This document shows, in pieces, positions 18,309 through 28,059 of a stretch of 55,979 bases of DNA. The notes beneath the pieces were generated by a model. It saw only the letters and a list, made by a program, of their open reading frames with translations, made no database searches and was not told the DNA's origin. Source of the stretch: a bacterium (GTDB lineage: Bacteria > Actinomycetota > Acidimicrobiia > Spongiisociales > Spongiisociaceae). The DNA is taken from assembly GCA_028821235.1 (NCBI GenBank), contig JAPPGV010000147.1:1-55979 (forward strand). Direction: 5' to 3'. Positions within the stretch are counted from its first letter, which is position 1; every line of letters begins with the position of its first letter. The position numbers were made by a program, and so were the translations under genes.

Positions 18309-18412
18309 TTCCTAGGTTCCAGTTGCTAGTTGGTAGTTTTTGATATTGTCTAACCTTTAGCAGCTAATGTCTATGAGCTAGCAACTGTCAACTAGCAACC
18401 AGCAACTAGTAT
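18306..18412. repeat. AT-rich imperfect palindrome starting at the xerC stop codon
   Basis: Starting with the TAG stop of xerC, this stretch reads as repeated TAGTTGCTAGTTGGTAG-type words. It closes with the complementary CTAGCAACTGTCAACTAGC and CAACCAGCAACTAG. It is much lower in GC than the surrounding genes. A relative of it begins at the frr stop codon (21466). It could form a long hairpin and act as a transcription terminator or a mobile palindromic element. The remaining bases to rpsB are leader. Confidence 0.75.
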
Positions 18413-18549
18413 CGAGCCGATTACGCACGTTCACTACGGCCTCCCGCGGTCGGGCCAACCAGCCCGGGGAGGTTCGGAAGGCGTCCGCCAGCCTGCGCGG
18501 CGCCTCCGAGAAGGGTGGGCGGAGGAAGAACCGAACAGAGGAGGCATCG

Positions 18550-19281
18550 TTGTCTGCCGTCACCATGAAGCAGCTGCTCGAAGCCGGGGTCCATTTCGGC
18601 CACCAGACCCGGCGCTGGAACCCCAAGATGGCCCCGTACATCTTCGGAGAGCGCAACGGGATCCACATCATCGACCTGCGCCGGACGCTCGAGGAGGTCC
18701 AGAGGGCCCACGCCTTCGTCCGGGATCTGGTAGCCGAGGGCGGCGCCGTCTTGTTCGTGGGCACCAAGAAGCAGGCCAGGTCCGCCATCGAGGAAGCCGC
18801 CCAGCGGGTCGACATGCCGTACGTGAGCTTTCGGTGGCTGGGCGGCATGCTCACCAACTTCAAGACCATCAACCAGCGCATCTTCTACATGAAGGAGCTG
18901 GCAGCCATGGAGACGTCGGGCGACATGGAGCAGTTGCCGAAGAAGGAACGTCTCCGCCTTCGCCGCGAGTACGCCCATCTCGAGCGGACCCTGGGCGGGG
19001 TGGCGGATATGGGCGGAACACCGTCGGCCGTCTTCGTGGTCGATCTGAACACCGAACACATCGCGGTGCGGGAAGCGGTGAGGTTGAAAATACCCGTCAT
19101 CGCGCTGGTCGACTCCAACTGCAACCCCGACGACATCGACTTCGTCATCCCCGGCAACGACGACGCCATCCGGTCGGCCTCTCTCATAGCCTCGGCGATC
19201 GCTGACGCCTGCGTGGCGGGCCAGGAACAGGCTCTGGCCGCCGCCGAGGGCGAGTCCGAGGAGGCCGGCGACGACAGCTAG
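18550..19281 (+). CDS. rpsB: 30S ribosomal protein S2
   Basis: A 243-aa S2 protein, opening [20 protein letters not shown], with [20 protein letters not shown] and [13 protein letters not shown]. It assembles late in the 30S subunit and is needed for S1-type function and mRNA docking. The start is TTG 18550, chosen because a GAGGAGG site lies 5-6 nt upstream and the N-terminus then matches the family. It precedes tsf, the standard bacterial order. The C-terminal tail is acidic ([13 protein letters not shown]). Confidence 0.97.
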   Translation: MSAVTMKQLLEAGVHFGHQTRRWNPKMAPYIFGERNGIHIIDLRRTLEEVQRAHAFVRDLVAEGGAVLFVGTKKQARSAIEEAAQRVDMPYVSFRWLGGMLTNFKTINQRIFYMKELAAMETSGDMEQLPKKERLRLRREYAHLERTLGGVADMGGTPSAVFVVDLNTEHIAVREAVRLKIPVIALVDSNCNPDDIDFVIPGNDDAIRSASLIASAIADACVAGQEQALAAAEGESEEAGDDS

Positions 19282-19352
19282 CGCCGTAGTTCCGGACCGC
19301 ACATACACGACTAAAGATCACCAACAGAACCTCAATCGAAGGACGAGCAAAG

Positions 19353-19979
19353 ATGCCACAGTTCACAGCCAAGGACGTACAGGCTCTGCGCAAGGCCACC
19401 GGGGTCGGCATGATGGACGCCAAGAAGGCCCTGGTGGAGTGCGACGGGGACATGGACAGGGCCAAGGACCTACTCCGGGAGAAAGGCCTGGCCGACGCCA
19501 AGAAGCGGGCCGGGCGGGACGCCAACGAGGGCACCGTCGGCTTCTACGTGCACCAGCCGGCCGGGTATCCGACCGTCGGAGTGATCGTGGAACTGGCGTC
19601 GGAGACCGACTTCGTGGCGAAGAGCGACCGGTTCCAGAAGATGGCCCACGACGTGGCCATGCATATCGCCGCCGCCCAGCCCAAGTGGGTACGGACCGAG
19701 GACGTACCCGGAGAGCTGGTCGACAGGGAAAAGGAGCTGATCGCCAGGGAGGCGTTGGCCTCGGGCAAGCCCGAGCGGATCGTGGAGCGGATCGTGGAAG
19801 GGCGGATCAAGTCCTTCTACAAGGACAACGTGCTCTACGAGCAGGAGTACATCAGGACCGATCAGTACGAAGGCAAGGTCGGGGACATGGTGACCGAGCT
19901 GGCCGCCTCCATGGGCGAGAACATCGGTGTCCGGCGGTTCGCCCGCCTGGCAGTGGGCGAACAGGAGACGGACCGCTAG
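19353..19979 (+). CDS. tsf: Elongation factor Ts
   Basis: A 208-aa short-form EF-Ts, the nucleotide exchange factor for EF-Tu. It has the N-terminal UBA-like domain with TGVGMMDAKKALVE. The core dimer-interface region has SETDFVAKSDRF and MHIAAAQPKWV, and the C-terminal part is VRRFARLAVGE. An AAGGA site precedes the ATG. The length is typical of the compact form in actinobacteria-like and thermophilic lineages, smaller than the approximately 280-aa proteobacterial protein. Confidence 0.97.
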   Translation: MPQFTAKDVQALRKATGVGMMDAKKALVECDGDMDRAKDLLREKGLADAKKRAGRDANEGTVGFYVHQPAGYPTVGVIVELASETDFVAKSDRFQKMAHDVAMHIAAAQPKWVRTEDVPGELVDREKELIAREALASGKPERIVERIVEGRIKSFYKDNVLYEQEYIRTDQYEGKVGDMVTELAASMGENIGVRRFARLAVGEQETDR

Positions 19980-19993
19980 AGGGTTCCGGGATT

Positions 19994-20031
19994 CGCAACC
20001 ATCTGCGGGTCTCCCGTGGACCCGGGTTGCG
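19994..20031 (+). terminator. Nested stem-loop after tsf
   Basis: CGCAACC (19994-20000) pairs with GGTTGCG (20025-20031). Within it GGGTC (20007-20011) pairs with GACCC (20019-20023). The structure begins 15 nt after the tsf stop, and no T-run follows. It may be a weak or factor-dependent terminator that separates tsf from pyrH, or an mRNA-stability hairpin. The rest of 20032-20188 probably holds the pyrH promoter, but I could not fix its boxes. Confidence 0.5.
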
Positions 20032-20188
20032 GCATCACTCGTACGGCCATCGGGCTCGCTCTGAGCACCGTCAGGGGGGTGGGATCATCCACCTGCTCCG
20101 GGCGGGGCTCGCCTGTGGCAAACTACGTCGTGTGAGATTCGATGCCGACAGTGCGAACCCCGCTGCGGGTTTCCGGGAACCCTCGTAG

Positions 20189-20899
20189 ATGGCTCGAACC
20201 CGCAGGGTCCTGCTGAAGCTGTCCGGGGAGGCCTTCGCCGATCCCGCGATCGGCTACGGGATATCTCCCGAGACGGTGCAGCGGGCGGCCGGCGAGATAG
20301 CCGAGTCGCAGAAGGCCGGGCACCAGATCGGGATCGTGGTGGGCGGTGGCAACATCTTCCGGGGCGTGTCCGCCGCAGCTACGGGCATGGACCCTGCCAA
20401 TGCCGACTACATGGGCATGCTCGCCACCGTCATCAACGCCCTGGCCCTCCGCGACGCCATCGAGGCCCGGGGTGTGGAGTGCCGGGTGCAGTCGGCCATC
20501 ACGATGCAGCAGCTGGCCGAGCCCTACATTCGCCTGAGGGCCATCCGCCACCTGGAGAAGGGCCGCTCCGTGATCTTCGCCGCCGGCAGCGGGAATCCCT
20601 TCTTCACCACCGACACGGCGGCCGCTCTTCGCGCTGTCGAGATCGGCGCCGAGGCGATGCTCAAGGCCAGCAAGGTAGGAGGCATCTACTCCGCTGATCC
20701 CGAGCTTCATGAGGATGCCGAGTTGCTGGACCGGATCGGCTACATGGACTTCATCAACGCCGAACTCAAGGTGATGGACACCACCGCCGTCACGATGTGC
20801 ATGGATCACCGGCTGCCGATCGTGGTGTTCCGCCTGGTCGATCCCGGTAACATCCGGCGGGCCGTGGAGGGCGAGTCGATCGGTACCCGGGTGTGTTGA
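20189..20899 (+). CDS. pyrH: UMP kinase
   Basis: A 236-aa hexameric bacterial UMP kinase of the amino-acid kinase family. Key segments are [12 protein letters not shown] in its [10 protein letters not shown] form, [27 protein letters not shown], and [20 protein letters not shown]. It phosphorylates UMP to UDP with ATP for nucleotide and RNA supply. Its position between tsf and frr follows the classic order in bacteria. The length matches the family. Confidence 0.97.
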   Translation: MARTRRVLLKLSGEAFADPAIGYGISPETVQRAAGEIAESQKAGHQIGIVVGGGNIFRGVSAAATGMDPANADYMGMLATVINALALRDAIEARGVECRVQSAITMQQLAEPYIRLRAIRHLEKGRSVIFAAGSGNPFFTTDTAAALRAVEIGAEAMLKASKVGGIYSADPELHEDAELLDRIGYMDFINAELKVMDTTAVTMCMDHRLPIVVFRLVDPGNIRRAVEGESIGTRVC

Positions 20900-20925
20900 G
20901 ACACATCCGGAGAGGAGGTTGACGC

Positions 20926-21468
20926 ATGCTGGATGAACTGCTCGAGGATGCCGTAGAGCGAATGGCGTCGGCCGTGAAGCACACGCAGAGCGAGTTCGCG
21001 ACGCTCCGCACCGATCGGGCCAGCGGGGCCGTTCTCTCCCGGGTCATGGTCGATTACTACGGGGAGAAGGTGGCCCTCCTGGAGCTCGCCAGGACCGCCA
21101 GCCACGAGAACCTGCTGGTGGTGATCCCCCATGACTCGAATGACCTGGTGGCCATCGAACGGGCCATCCGCCTGTCGGGCCTCGATCTCAACCCTGCCAG
21201 TGACGGGAAGGTGATCCGCCTGGTGTTCCCGCCGCTCACCGAAGAACGGCGGCGCCAGCTCGTCAAGTTGGCCCGGAGCATGGCCGAGGAGGGCCGGGTA
21301 GCGATACGCCACATACGGAGGTCGACCCGTAGCGACCTGAACGAGATCGGCGAGTCGGAGGACGAGGTCTGGAGGGCCGAGAAGCAACTCCAGCAGCAGA
21401 CCGACCGCCACATCACCATGACCGATGAGCTGCTCGCCAACAAGGAGCAGGAGCTCCTCAAGATCTAG
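20926..21468 (+). CDS. frr: Ribosome recycling factor
   Basis: A 180-aa RRF, which with EF-G separates the ribosomal subunits after termination. It has the domain I helices and the linker region IRLVFPPLTEERRRQLVKLA, followed by RVAIRHIRRSTRSDLNE. A strong AGGAGG lies 7-10 nt upstream of the ATG. Only 26 nt separate it from pyrH. The TAG stop begins an AT-rich palindromic repeat, as at the end of xerC. Confidence 0.97.
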   Translation: MLDELLEDAVERMASAVKHTQSEFATLRTDRASGAVLSRVMVDYYGEKVALLELARTASHENLLVVIPHDSNDLVAIERAIRLSGLDLNPASDGKVIRLVFPPLTEERRRQLVKLARSMAEEGRVAIRHIRRSTRSDLNEIGESEDEVWRAEKQLQQQTDRHITMTDELLANKEQELLKI

Positions 21469-21552
21469 TTGTTGGTTTCTAGTTGTTAGTCGGTAGTTGG
21501 TAGTCATTCAACCAATCATCAGCAACTAAAACTACAAACTGAGAACTACAGG
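21466..21552. repeat. AT-rich palindromic repeat starting at the frr stop codon
   Basis: Begins TAGTTGTTGGTTTCTAGTTG at the frr stop and continues TTAGTCGGTAGTTGGTAG. It ends with the roughly complementary ATCAGCAACTAAAACTACAA. It resembles the 18306-18412 element in wording, composition and position. A shorter trace (GACTGGTTGCCAGTTCC) follows the rseP stop near 25018. It is likely a terminator-like or REP-like palindrome. The following 21553-21654 leads into cdsA, with a possible -10 box TATTCT near 21619. Confidence 0.7.
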
Positions 21553-21654
21553 CTGCGCAGCTCGTCCTCGCGAGCGCCCTCGATCAGGAATAGCCACGGG
21601 ATCGGCCCTCATAGGGGTATTCTGGACCGACTTACCCCGAGGAAACGGTTACGC

Positions 21655-22764
21655 ATGGTTGGTGATGGCACCGATCCGCCCCCCGAGTTAGGTGATGAGG
21701 AGGCTGGGGACCAGCCTGCCGACGCCGAGGCCCCTCCCACGGAGTCCGACGAGTTCACCGACCGCGACTACATCCGATCCACCACCCGCGAGTACAAGGG
21801 CCTGGCCGAAGCGGTAGCCCGGGCGGGTGAGGAAGAGGTCGAGCAGTCGGCGGTGGCGGCTTCGATCCCGGGGGTCGGCACCAGCGTGGTCGGCTTCGAG
21901 GATGTGACGGGCGTCGAGGAGGAGGACCCGGAGCAAATCGAGCAGATCGACCGGGCCCGCCGTTCCGAGCTGGCGCTCCGGATCGCCACCGGCCTGGCTG
22001 TGGTGGCTGTCTTCTTCGGATCCCTGTATGCGGGAGCGCTATGGGTCACCCTGTTCGTCAGCCTCCTGATCCTGGTCGCGGTGGTGGAGTTCTACCAGGC
22101 CGTCCGCCGGGTCGGCTTCACGCCCCTGGCGTTCATCGGCCTACCCGGGGCCGCGGCGGTCATGTACGTGGCCTGGGACTCGGGACCCGCCGCGGTGGGC
22201 GGTGTGCTGGCAGCCGTGATCCTGCTGTCGGGCCTGTTCTTCGTCGCGGCCCGCCGGAACTACCCGCTGGCCAACATCGGGGTTACGGTCCTCGGCGTGG
22301 CCTGGGTGCCGGTCCTCGCCTCGTTCGCGGTGCCGATCTTCCGATCCCCCGAAGCGTGGAGCTTGACCACCGCACTGGTGGTGCTGACCGCTCTCAACGA
22401 CATCGCTGCCTTTTCCTACGGACGCACGCTCGGGAAGCGCCGGATGGCCCCCAACCTCTCGCCCAACAAGACCGTGGAGGGGTTCCTCGGCGCCACGGTC
22501 ATCACCGTGCTGGCAGGGGTTGTGATCGGGAGGTTCGGGCTGCTCGAGCCGCTCACCCTTCAGTCGGGCATAGCGCTGGCCGCTGCTATCAGCGTGTTCG
22601 GGCCCATCGGCGACCTGGCCGAGTCGGCGGTGAAGCGTTCGATCGACATCAAGGACATGGGTAGCAGCCTGCCCGGCCACGGCGGCGTGCTGGATCGGCT
22701 GGACGCCTTCATGTTCGCGATACCTACCGCCTATCTGGTGTATCTCTGGTTCGGATACCTGTGA
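21655..22764 (+). CDS. cdsA: Phosphatidate cytidylyltransferase (CDP-diglyceride synthase)
   Basis: A 369-aa integral membrane protein that makes CDP-diacylglycerol from CTP and phosphatidate. The C-terminal signature is clear: GKRRMAPNLSPNKTVEGFLG and DLAESAVKRSIDIKDMG, with HGGVLDRLDAFMF. About eight membrane segments start near residue 108. The first roughly 100 residues are an acidic, probably disordered extension (EEVEQSAVAAS and EEEDPEQIEQ), longer than in most bacteria. It overlaps dxr by 4 nt. Confidence 0.95.
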   Translation: MVGDGTDPPPELGDEEAGDQPADAEAPPTESDEFTDRDYIRSTTREYKGLAEAVARAGEEEVEQSAVAASIPGVGTSVVGFEDVTGVEEEDPEQIEQIDRARRSELALRIATGLAVVAVFFGSLYAGALWVTLFVSLLILVAVVEFYQAVRRVGFTPLAFIGLPGAAAVMYVAWDSGPAAVGGVLAAVILLSGLFFVAARRNYPLANIGVTVLGVAWVPVLASFAVPIFRSPEAWSLTTALVVLTALNDIAAFSYGRTLGKRRMAPNLSPNKTVEGFLGATVITVLAGVVIGRFGLLEPLTLQSGIALAAAISVFGPIGDLAESAVKRSIDIKDMGSSLPGHGGVLDRLDAFMFAIPTAYLVYLWFGYL

Positions 22765-23894
22765 GGCCCGTTGTCGTCCTCGGGGCGACGGGGTCGATCG
22801 GTCGCCAGACACTCGAAGTAGCGGACCGCCTCGGCGTTCCGGTGGCGGGACTCGCCGCGCGGCGAGCAGGAGACGACCTGGCGCGGTTGGCCGACCGTTA
22901 CCCGCGGGCCACCGTCGTGGCGGTGGCGCCCGACCCGGACGGCCATGACCGTTTTCGCCGGCAGTACGGCGACCGCTACGCGCCTGGTCCCGCCGCCCTG
23001 GTGGAGATGGCGCAGCACCCGGGTTCGACGGTGGTCAACGGTGTGGTGGGGTCGGCGGGCCTCGAATCCTCCATCGCCGCACTGGAGGCGGGAAACCGTC
23101 TCGCCCTGGCCAACAAGGAGAGCCTGGTCGCGGGCGGGGAGTTGGTGATGGCGGCCGCACGGCACGGTGAGTTGATCCCCGTCGATTCGGAGCACTCCGC
23201 CCTGTTCCAGTGCATGGTGGGGGAGCGGCTTCCCGAAGTCTCCCGCCTGGTGCTGACCGCTTCGGGCGGCCCCTTTCGAGGCCGGGACCGGGAAGGGCTG
23301 GTAAGCGTGGGAGTCGATGAGGCACTGGCCCATCCCACCTGGAACATGGGACCCCGGATAACCATCGACTCGGCCACGCTGGTGAACAAGGGCTTGGAGG
23401 TGATCGAGGCCCACTTCCTGTTCGATCTGGCCTTCGAGAAGGTGGACGTGGTGGTACATCCGCAGAGCATCGTCCACTCGCTGGTGGAGTTCGTGGACGG
23501 GTCGCTGAAGGCCCATCTGGGCGTCACCGACATGCGGATCCCGATCCAGTACGCCCTCACCTATCCGCAACGCTCACCGGGTGGTTTTTCCCGGTTCGAC
23601 CTGACGCGGTCCCACCTGACATTCGAGGCGGTCGACCGCGACGCCTTTCCGGCGCTCGACCTCGCCTACGCGGCGGGAAGGGCGGGAGGAACCGTCCCGG
23701 CGGCCTTCAACGCCGCTGACGAGGTGGCGGTGGCCGCCTTCCTGGAGCGGCGGATCGGGTTTCTCGACATTCCCGCCGTGATCGCCGAGGTGCTCGACGG
23801 TCACGAGGCATTCGAGGCGACCTCGATCGACGTGGTGATGGAAGCCGATCGGGCCGCCCGGAGAGCGGCTCGCGCCGCAGTGGAGCGCCGGTAG
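22761..23894 (+). CDS. dxr: 1-deoxy-D-xylulose 5-phosphate reductoisomerase
   Basis: A 377-aa NADPH enzyme that makes MEP, the committed step of the non-mevalonate isoprenoid pathway. Motifs are VLGATGSIGRQTLEVAD (NADPH site), LANKESLVAGGELV, VDSEHSALFQCM, TASGGPFRGRD, MGPRITIDSATLVNKGLEV and NAADEVAVAAFL. The GTG start overlaps the cdsA stop. ispG for the same pathway lies two genes downstream. Confidence 0.97.
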   Translation: MRPVVVLGATGSIGRQTLEVADRLGVPVAGLAARRAGDDLARLADRYPRATVVAVAPDPDGHDRFRRQYGDRYAPGPAALVEMAQHPGSTVVNGVVGSAGLESSIAALEAGNRLALANKESLVAGGELVMAAARHGELIPVDSEHSALFQCMVGERLPEVSRLVLTASGGPFRGRDREGLVSVGVDEALAHPTWNMGPRITIDSATLVNKGLEVIEAHFLFDLAFEKVDVVVHPQSIVHSLVEFVDGSLKAHLGVTDMRIPIQYALTYPQRSPGGFSRFDLTRSHLTFEAVDRDAFPALDLAYAAGRAGGTVPAAFNAADEVAVAAFLERRIGFLDIPAVIAEVLDGHEAFEATSIDVVMEADRAARRAARAAVERR

Positions 23895-23904
23895 AGGAGA
23901 GGTC

Positions 23905-25014
23905 TTGGTCGGCGGAATAATGATGGTGGTGGCCATCTCGGCGTTCATCGTCGTGCACGAGGCCGGCCACTACTGGGCAGCCCGGGCCACCGGGATGAAG
24001 GCCACCGAGTTCTTCCTCGGCTTCGGGCCCCGACTGTGGTCGTTCCGCCGCGGCGAGACCGAGTTCGGAGTGAAGGCGCTCCTGTTCGGCGGGTACGTGC
24101 GGATCGCCGGCATGAGTATCGGTGAGAGGATCGACCCGGCCGACGCGGGCCGCGCCTACCGGGAGCAGCCCTTCTGGAAGAAGTCGGTGGTGGTCCTCTC
24201 CGGGGTGACGCTGAACCTCCTGACCGCGTACCTGCTGCTGTTCGGTCTGTTCTGGTACTCCGGCGCCGCCGAGCTGACCACCGCGGTGGAGAGGGTCAGC
24301 CCCGAGATCTCGCCAGGAGTGCCCAGTCCGGCCTCCGTGGCCGGCGTGCTGGACGGAGACGTCATGACCGCCATCGACGGCGTAGCCCTGGACGGTTGGG
24401 AACAGGCCGTGCAGCTGATCATGAGCCGCCCCGGCGAGACCGTCACCCTGGAGGTCGTTCGCGACGGCCTTCCCCGTTCCCTGACCGCCACCCTGGGCTC
24501 GTACCATCCGCAGACCGGTGAGGCGGTCGGCTTCCTAGGCGTTTCACCCGTGGCGCGGCGGGTCTCGATCGGGCCCATCACGGCCGCCGGACGGGCGGCC
24601 GTGGCGGAGTGGGCGATCCTCTCCGGCGCGCTGGACGCCATCGCCCGCATCGTTCGACCCGGGTCGCTGCTCGAGTTGGGCGGGGTGCTGGCCGGGCAGA
24701 GCGACGTTCCCGAAGAGATCCGGCCGGTCAGCCCCATCGGTCTGGTCAGGATCGGAAGCCAGGCGTCGGAGGTCGGCATCGGCAACATCATCTTCATCCT
24801 GGCGGTGGTGAACGTCACCCTGGCCCTGTTCAACAGCGTTCCCCTGTACCCGTTGGACGGCGGGCATTTCGTGGTGGCGCTCTACGAGAAGGTCACCGGC
24901 CGGCGGGTGGATCACCGCAACCTCGTCCCCATCGCCGCCCTGGTGGTCCTGTTCATGCTGTTCCTGGGCCTGGTGGCGATCGTCCTCGACATCGTCAACC
25001 CGCTGACCCTCTAG
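23905..25014 (+). CDS. rseP: RseP/RIP-family site-2 membrane protease
   Basis: A 369-aa intramembrane zinc protease. The HExxH motif is in the first membrane segment (FIVVHEAGHYWAA), one PDZ domain follows around residues 140-200 (VAGVLDGDVMTAIDGVAL), and the C-terminal LDG motif is in NSVPLYPLDGGHF. It would cut membrane-anchored regulators such as anti-sigma factors and remnant signal peptides. The start is TTG 23905, with AGAGGAGAG upstream. A position between dxr and ispG is typical of actinobacteria. I use rseP as a family symbol. Confidence 0.93.
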   Translation: MVGGIMMVVAISAFIVVHEAGHYWAARATGMKATEFFLGFGPRLWSFRRGETEFGVKALLFGGYVRIAGMSIGERIDPADAGRAYREQPFWKKSVVVLSGVTLNLLTAYLLLFGLFWYSGAAELTTAVERVSPEISPGVPSPASVAGVLDGDVMTAIDGVALDGWEQAVQLIMSRPGETVTLEVVRDGLPRSLTATLGSYHPQTGEAVGFLGVSPVARRVSIGPITAAGRAAVAEWAILSGALDAIARIVRPGSLLELGGVLAGQSDVPEEIRPVSPIGLVRIGSQASEVGIGNIIFILAVVNVTLALFNSVPLYPLDGGHFVVALYEKVTGRRVDHRNLVPIAALVVLFMLFLGLVAIVLDIVNPLTL

Positions 25015-25087
25015 ACGACTGGTTGCCAGTTCCAGATCCCCGCGGTGACGAACCATCTGAGGAGGGTGGTAGTAACATCGCAGTCTG

Positions 25088-26293
25088 ATGGCTCACCGCG
25101 AAGGAACCAGGCAGATTCACGTGGGTCGCGTCCCGGTGGGGGGTGGCGCTCCGGTCTCGGTGCAGTCGATGACCACCACCAAGACCGCCGACGTGGACGG
25201 CACCCTGGCCCAGGTCTACGCGCTGGCGGGCGCCGGCGCCGACATCGTCCGCATCACTTGCAACGATGTCGCGGCCGCCGAGGGGCTGGCCGAGATCGTG
25301 CCTCGCTCGCCGGTGCCGATCATCGCCGACATCCATTACCAGTACCGCTTGGCGCTGGCTGCGCTCGAAGCCGGTGTGCAGGGCTTGCGGCTCAACCCGG
25401 GCAACATCCGGAAGCCGCACCAGATCCGGGCGGTGGCCCGCGACGCCAAGGACCGGGGAATCCCCATCCGGGTGGGCGTCAACGCCGGCAGCCTGGACCG
25501 CGATCTGATGAAGCGATACGGTTCCGCCACGCCCGAGGCGCTGGTGGCGTCGGCGCAGAAGGAGATCGAGTACCTGGCCGAGGAAGACTTCCATGACATC
25601 AAGATCTCGGTCAAGCACTCCCACGTGCCATCCATGGTCGAGTCCTACCGCCTGCTGGCCGACACGGTCGGATTCCCGCTCCATCTCGGTGTCACCGAGG
25701 CGGGACCCCCACCGGGGGGACTGATCAAGTCGGTAGCAGGCATTGCCACCCTGCTGCTCGAAGGCATCGGCGACACCATCCGCTTCTCGCTGACCGCCGA
25801 TCCCGTTGAGGAGGCCAGGGCCGGACGCCAACTCCTCGAGTATCTGGACCTGCGGGAGCGCACCGGGCTTGACCTGATCGCCTGTCCCAGTTGCGGGAGG
25901 GCGGAGGTCGACGTGCTCGAGGTTGCACAGGCGGCGCAGGCCAAGCTGGAGGAGGCGAAGCTCCCCATCCAGGTGGCCGTGATGGGCTGCGTAGTGAACG
26001 GTCCCGGAGAGGCGCGGGAGGCCGACCTGGGAATCGCTGCCGGTCGGGGCCGCGGGCACCTGTTCATCAAGGGGAAGGTGGTGAGGGTGGTGCCGGAGGA
26101 CGAGATGGTGGAGGCGTTGCTCGACGAGGCGCGCAAGCTGGTGGACGAGGGCGTGGAGGCCCGGATCGCGGCCGCAGACGACCTGGCCGCGGACCTGGCT
26201 GCCCAGGACCGGCAGGTGTTGATCGACATCCAGGGCGACGCCAATCGTGCCGCAGCTCGCCGCGCCGCGGTCGCCGATGTGGCGGCTCGGTGA
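25088..26293 (+). CDS. ispG: 4-hydroxy-3-methylbut-2-enyl diphosphate synthase (IspG/GcpE)
   Basis: A 401-aa [4Fe-4S] enzyme of the MEP pathway. The N-terminal barrel shows VSVQSMTTTKTADVDGTL and GADIVRITCND. The cluster-binding cysteines are visible in ACPSCGRAEVDV and VMGCVVNGPGEA. It reduces and opens MEcPP to HMBPP. A GGAGGGTGG-like site precedes the ATG. It follows rseP by 73 nt and is followed by proS, so it sits within the same long operon. Confidence 0.97.
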   Translation: MAHREGTRQIHVGRVPVGGGAPVSVQSMTTTKTADVDGTLAQVYALAGAGADIVRITCNDVAAAEGLAEIVPRSPVPIIADIHYQYRLALAALEAGVQGLRLNPGNIRKPHQIRAVARDAKDRGIPIRVGVNAGSLDRDLMKRYGSATPEALVASAQKEIEYLAEEDFHDIKISVKHSHVPSMVESYRLLADTVGFPLHLGVTEAGPPPGGLIKSVAGIATLLLEGIGDTIRFSLTADPVEEARAGRQLLEYLDLRERTGLDLIACPSCGRAEVDVLEVAQAAQAKLEEAKLPIQVAVMGCVVNGPGEAREADLGIAAGRGRGHLFIKGKVVRVVPEDEMVEALLDEARKLVDEGVEARIAAADDLAADLAAQDRQVLIDIQGDANRAAARRAAVADVAAR

Positions 26294-26328
26294 CGGCCCG
26301 ACTCCTCACAGACCACTAGGAGTTCCCG

Positions 26329-28026
26329 GTGCGTTGGTCACGGACGTTCATTCCCACCCTCCGCGACGACCCGGCGGATGCGGTCGCGGCCAGCCACCGC
26401 TTGCTGATCCGGGGCGGTTTCATCCGCCAGCTCATGGCAGGGTCCTATTCGATGCTCCCGCTCGGGATGCGGGTCGCCACCAAGGTCTCCGACATCATCC
26501 GGGAGGAGATGAACGCCATCGGCGGCCAGGAGTTCCTGGCGCCCGTGGTCCATCCGGCCGAGCTGTGGAAGAAGACCGGCCGGTGGGACGACGTCGAGGG
26601 CATCATGGTCAAGCTCGAGGATCGCCGGGGCGCCGACCTCGTGCTGGCCCTCACCCACGAGGAGGTGTTCGCCCACCTCGCCTCGGAGTTGAACTCCTAC
26701 CGGGAGCTGCCCCAGCTCTGGTATCACCTCCAGACCAAGTTCCGGGACGAAGCCCGGCCCAAGTCCGGCCTCCTCAGGGTGAGAGAGTTCATCATGAAGG
26801 ACTCCTACTCGTTGGATGTCGGCCCGGAAGGCCTCGACGTCCAGTTCGAGGCTCACCGCGGCGCGTACGACCGGATATTCGCCCGGATGGGTCTCGAGTC
26901 CATCCAGGTGGAGGCGTCCTCGGGCAACATGGGCGGCAGCGACTCCGTGGAGTTCGTGGTGCGCTCGGACACGGGTGAGGACCTCGTCGCTCTGTGCGAC
27001 AACTGCGGGTACGCAGCCAACCTGGAACGGGCTGTCAGCGCACCTGACGCCGTGCCGGACGACCCGTGGGAGGGCCCGCCCGAGCCCTTCCCGACTCCCG
27101 GGGTACGCACCATCGCGGCGCTCACCGCGATGGGCCGGTTCGCAGCCGCCCGGCGGCAGATCAAGACGCTCGCCTACTACGTGGGGGACGAGTTCACCCT
27201 CCTGGTGTTGAGGGGCGACCACGACCTCGAAGTCCAGAAGCTGTCGGACGCGGTGGACGGCGTGGTTCGCCCGGCGACGGAAGGAGAGATCGTCGCGAGC
27301 CTCGGCGCTCATCCGGGGAGCCTCGGAGCGGTCGGCGTCAAGTATCCCGTGATCGCAGATCCCGCCCTTCGGGGGCGCTCCAACATGGTGACCGGCGCCA
27401 ACGAGGACGACGTTCACCTTAGAGGGGTGGACGTGGCGCGCGATCTCCCGGTGGCCAGGTGGCTCGACATGCGCTCGGTACGCGAGGGGGAGGCTTGCCT
27501 GAGTTGCCCGTCCGGTTCCCTCTCGTTGTCGCGAGTGATCGAGGTGGGTCACATCTTCAAGCTCGGCCGCAGATACAGCGAGGCCCTCGGGGCCACCGTT
27601 CTCGACGAGTCGGGCCGGCCCGCGCCCATCGTGATGGGTTCCTACGGGATCGGTGTGGGGCGGTCGATGGCTGCCGTCGTCGAGGTGAGCCACGACGGCA
27701 GGGGAATCATCTGGCCCCTCGCCGTGGCGCCGTTCACGGTCGTGATCACGCTCCTGCGACCCGACAACCCGGTAGTCGCCGAGGCGGGAGAGACCCTCTA
27801 CCGCGACCTGGACAGCGCAGGGATCGAGGTCCTGCTGGACGACCGCAACGAGCGTCCCGGGGTCAAGTTCGCCGATGCCGAGCTGGTCGGGATCCCCTAC
27901 CGGCTGACGATAGGTCCCCGGGGCATCGAGGCCGGAGAGGCCGAACTGGCCGCCCGCGACGGCTCGTTGACCGAATCCCTACCCCTCGATCAGGTGGTGG
28001 AGCGGCTCGCCGCGCTGGTGTCCTAG
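26329..28026 (+). CDS. proS: Prolyl-tRNA synthetase
   Basis: A 565-aa class II enzyme of the bacterial-type ProRS. Class II motifs are seen in LPLGMRVATKVSDIIREEM, RDEARPKSGLLRVREFIMKD and MGSYGIGVGRSMAAVVE. Between motifs 2 and 3 lies a YbaK-like editing insertion (about residues 255-370; FAAARRQIKTLAYYV, and SLGAVGVKYPVIAD) that clears Ala-tRNAPro. The C-terminal anticodon-binding domain ends the protein. The start is GTG 26329 with AGGAG upstream. It ends the rpsB-proS gene run; the next gene has its own leader. Confidence 0.96.
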   Translation: MRWSRTFIPTLRDDPADAVAASHRLLIRGGFIRQLMAGSYSMLPLGMRVATKVSDIIREEMNAIGGQEFLAPVVHPAELWKKTGRWDDVEGIMVKLEDRRGADLVLALTHEEVFAHLASELNSYRELPQLWYHLQTKFRDEARPKSGLLRVREFIMKDSYSLDVGPEGLDVQFEAHRGAYDRIFARMGLESIQVEASSGNMGGSDSVEFVVRSDTGEDLVALCDNCGYAANLERAVSAPDAVPDDPWEGPPEPFPTPGVRTIAALTAMGRFAAARRQIKTLAYYVGDEFTLLVLRGDHDLEVQKLSDAVDGVVRPATEGEIVASLGAHPGSLGAVGVKYPVIADPALRGRSNMVTGANEDDVHLRGVDVARDLPVARWLDMRSVREGEACLSCPSGSLSLSRVIEVGHIFKLGRRYSEALGATVLDESGRPAPIVMGSYGIGVGRSMAAVVEVSHDGRGIIWPLAVAPFTVVITLLRPDNPVVAEAGETLYRDLDSAGIEVLLDDRNERPGVKFADAELVGIPYRLTIGPRGIEAGEAELAARDGSLTESLPLDQVVERLAALVS

Positions 28027-28059
28027 CACTCCCGCTGAGGTCTCTTTGGGTGGGACGAA

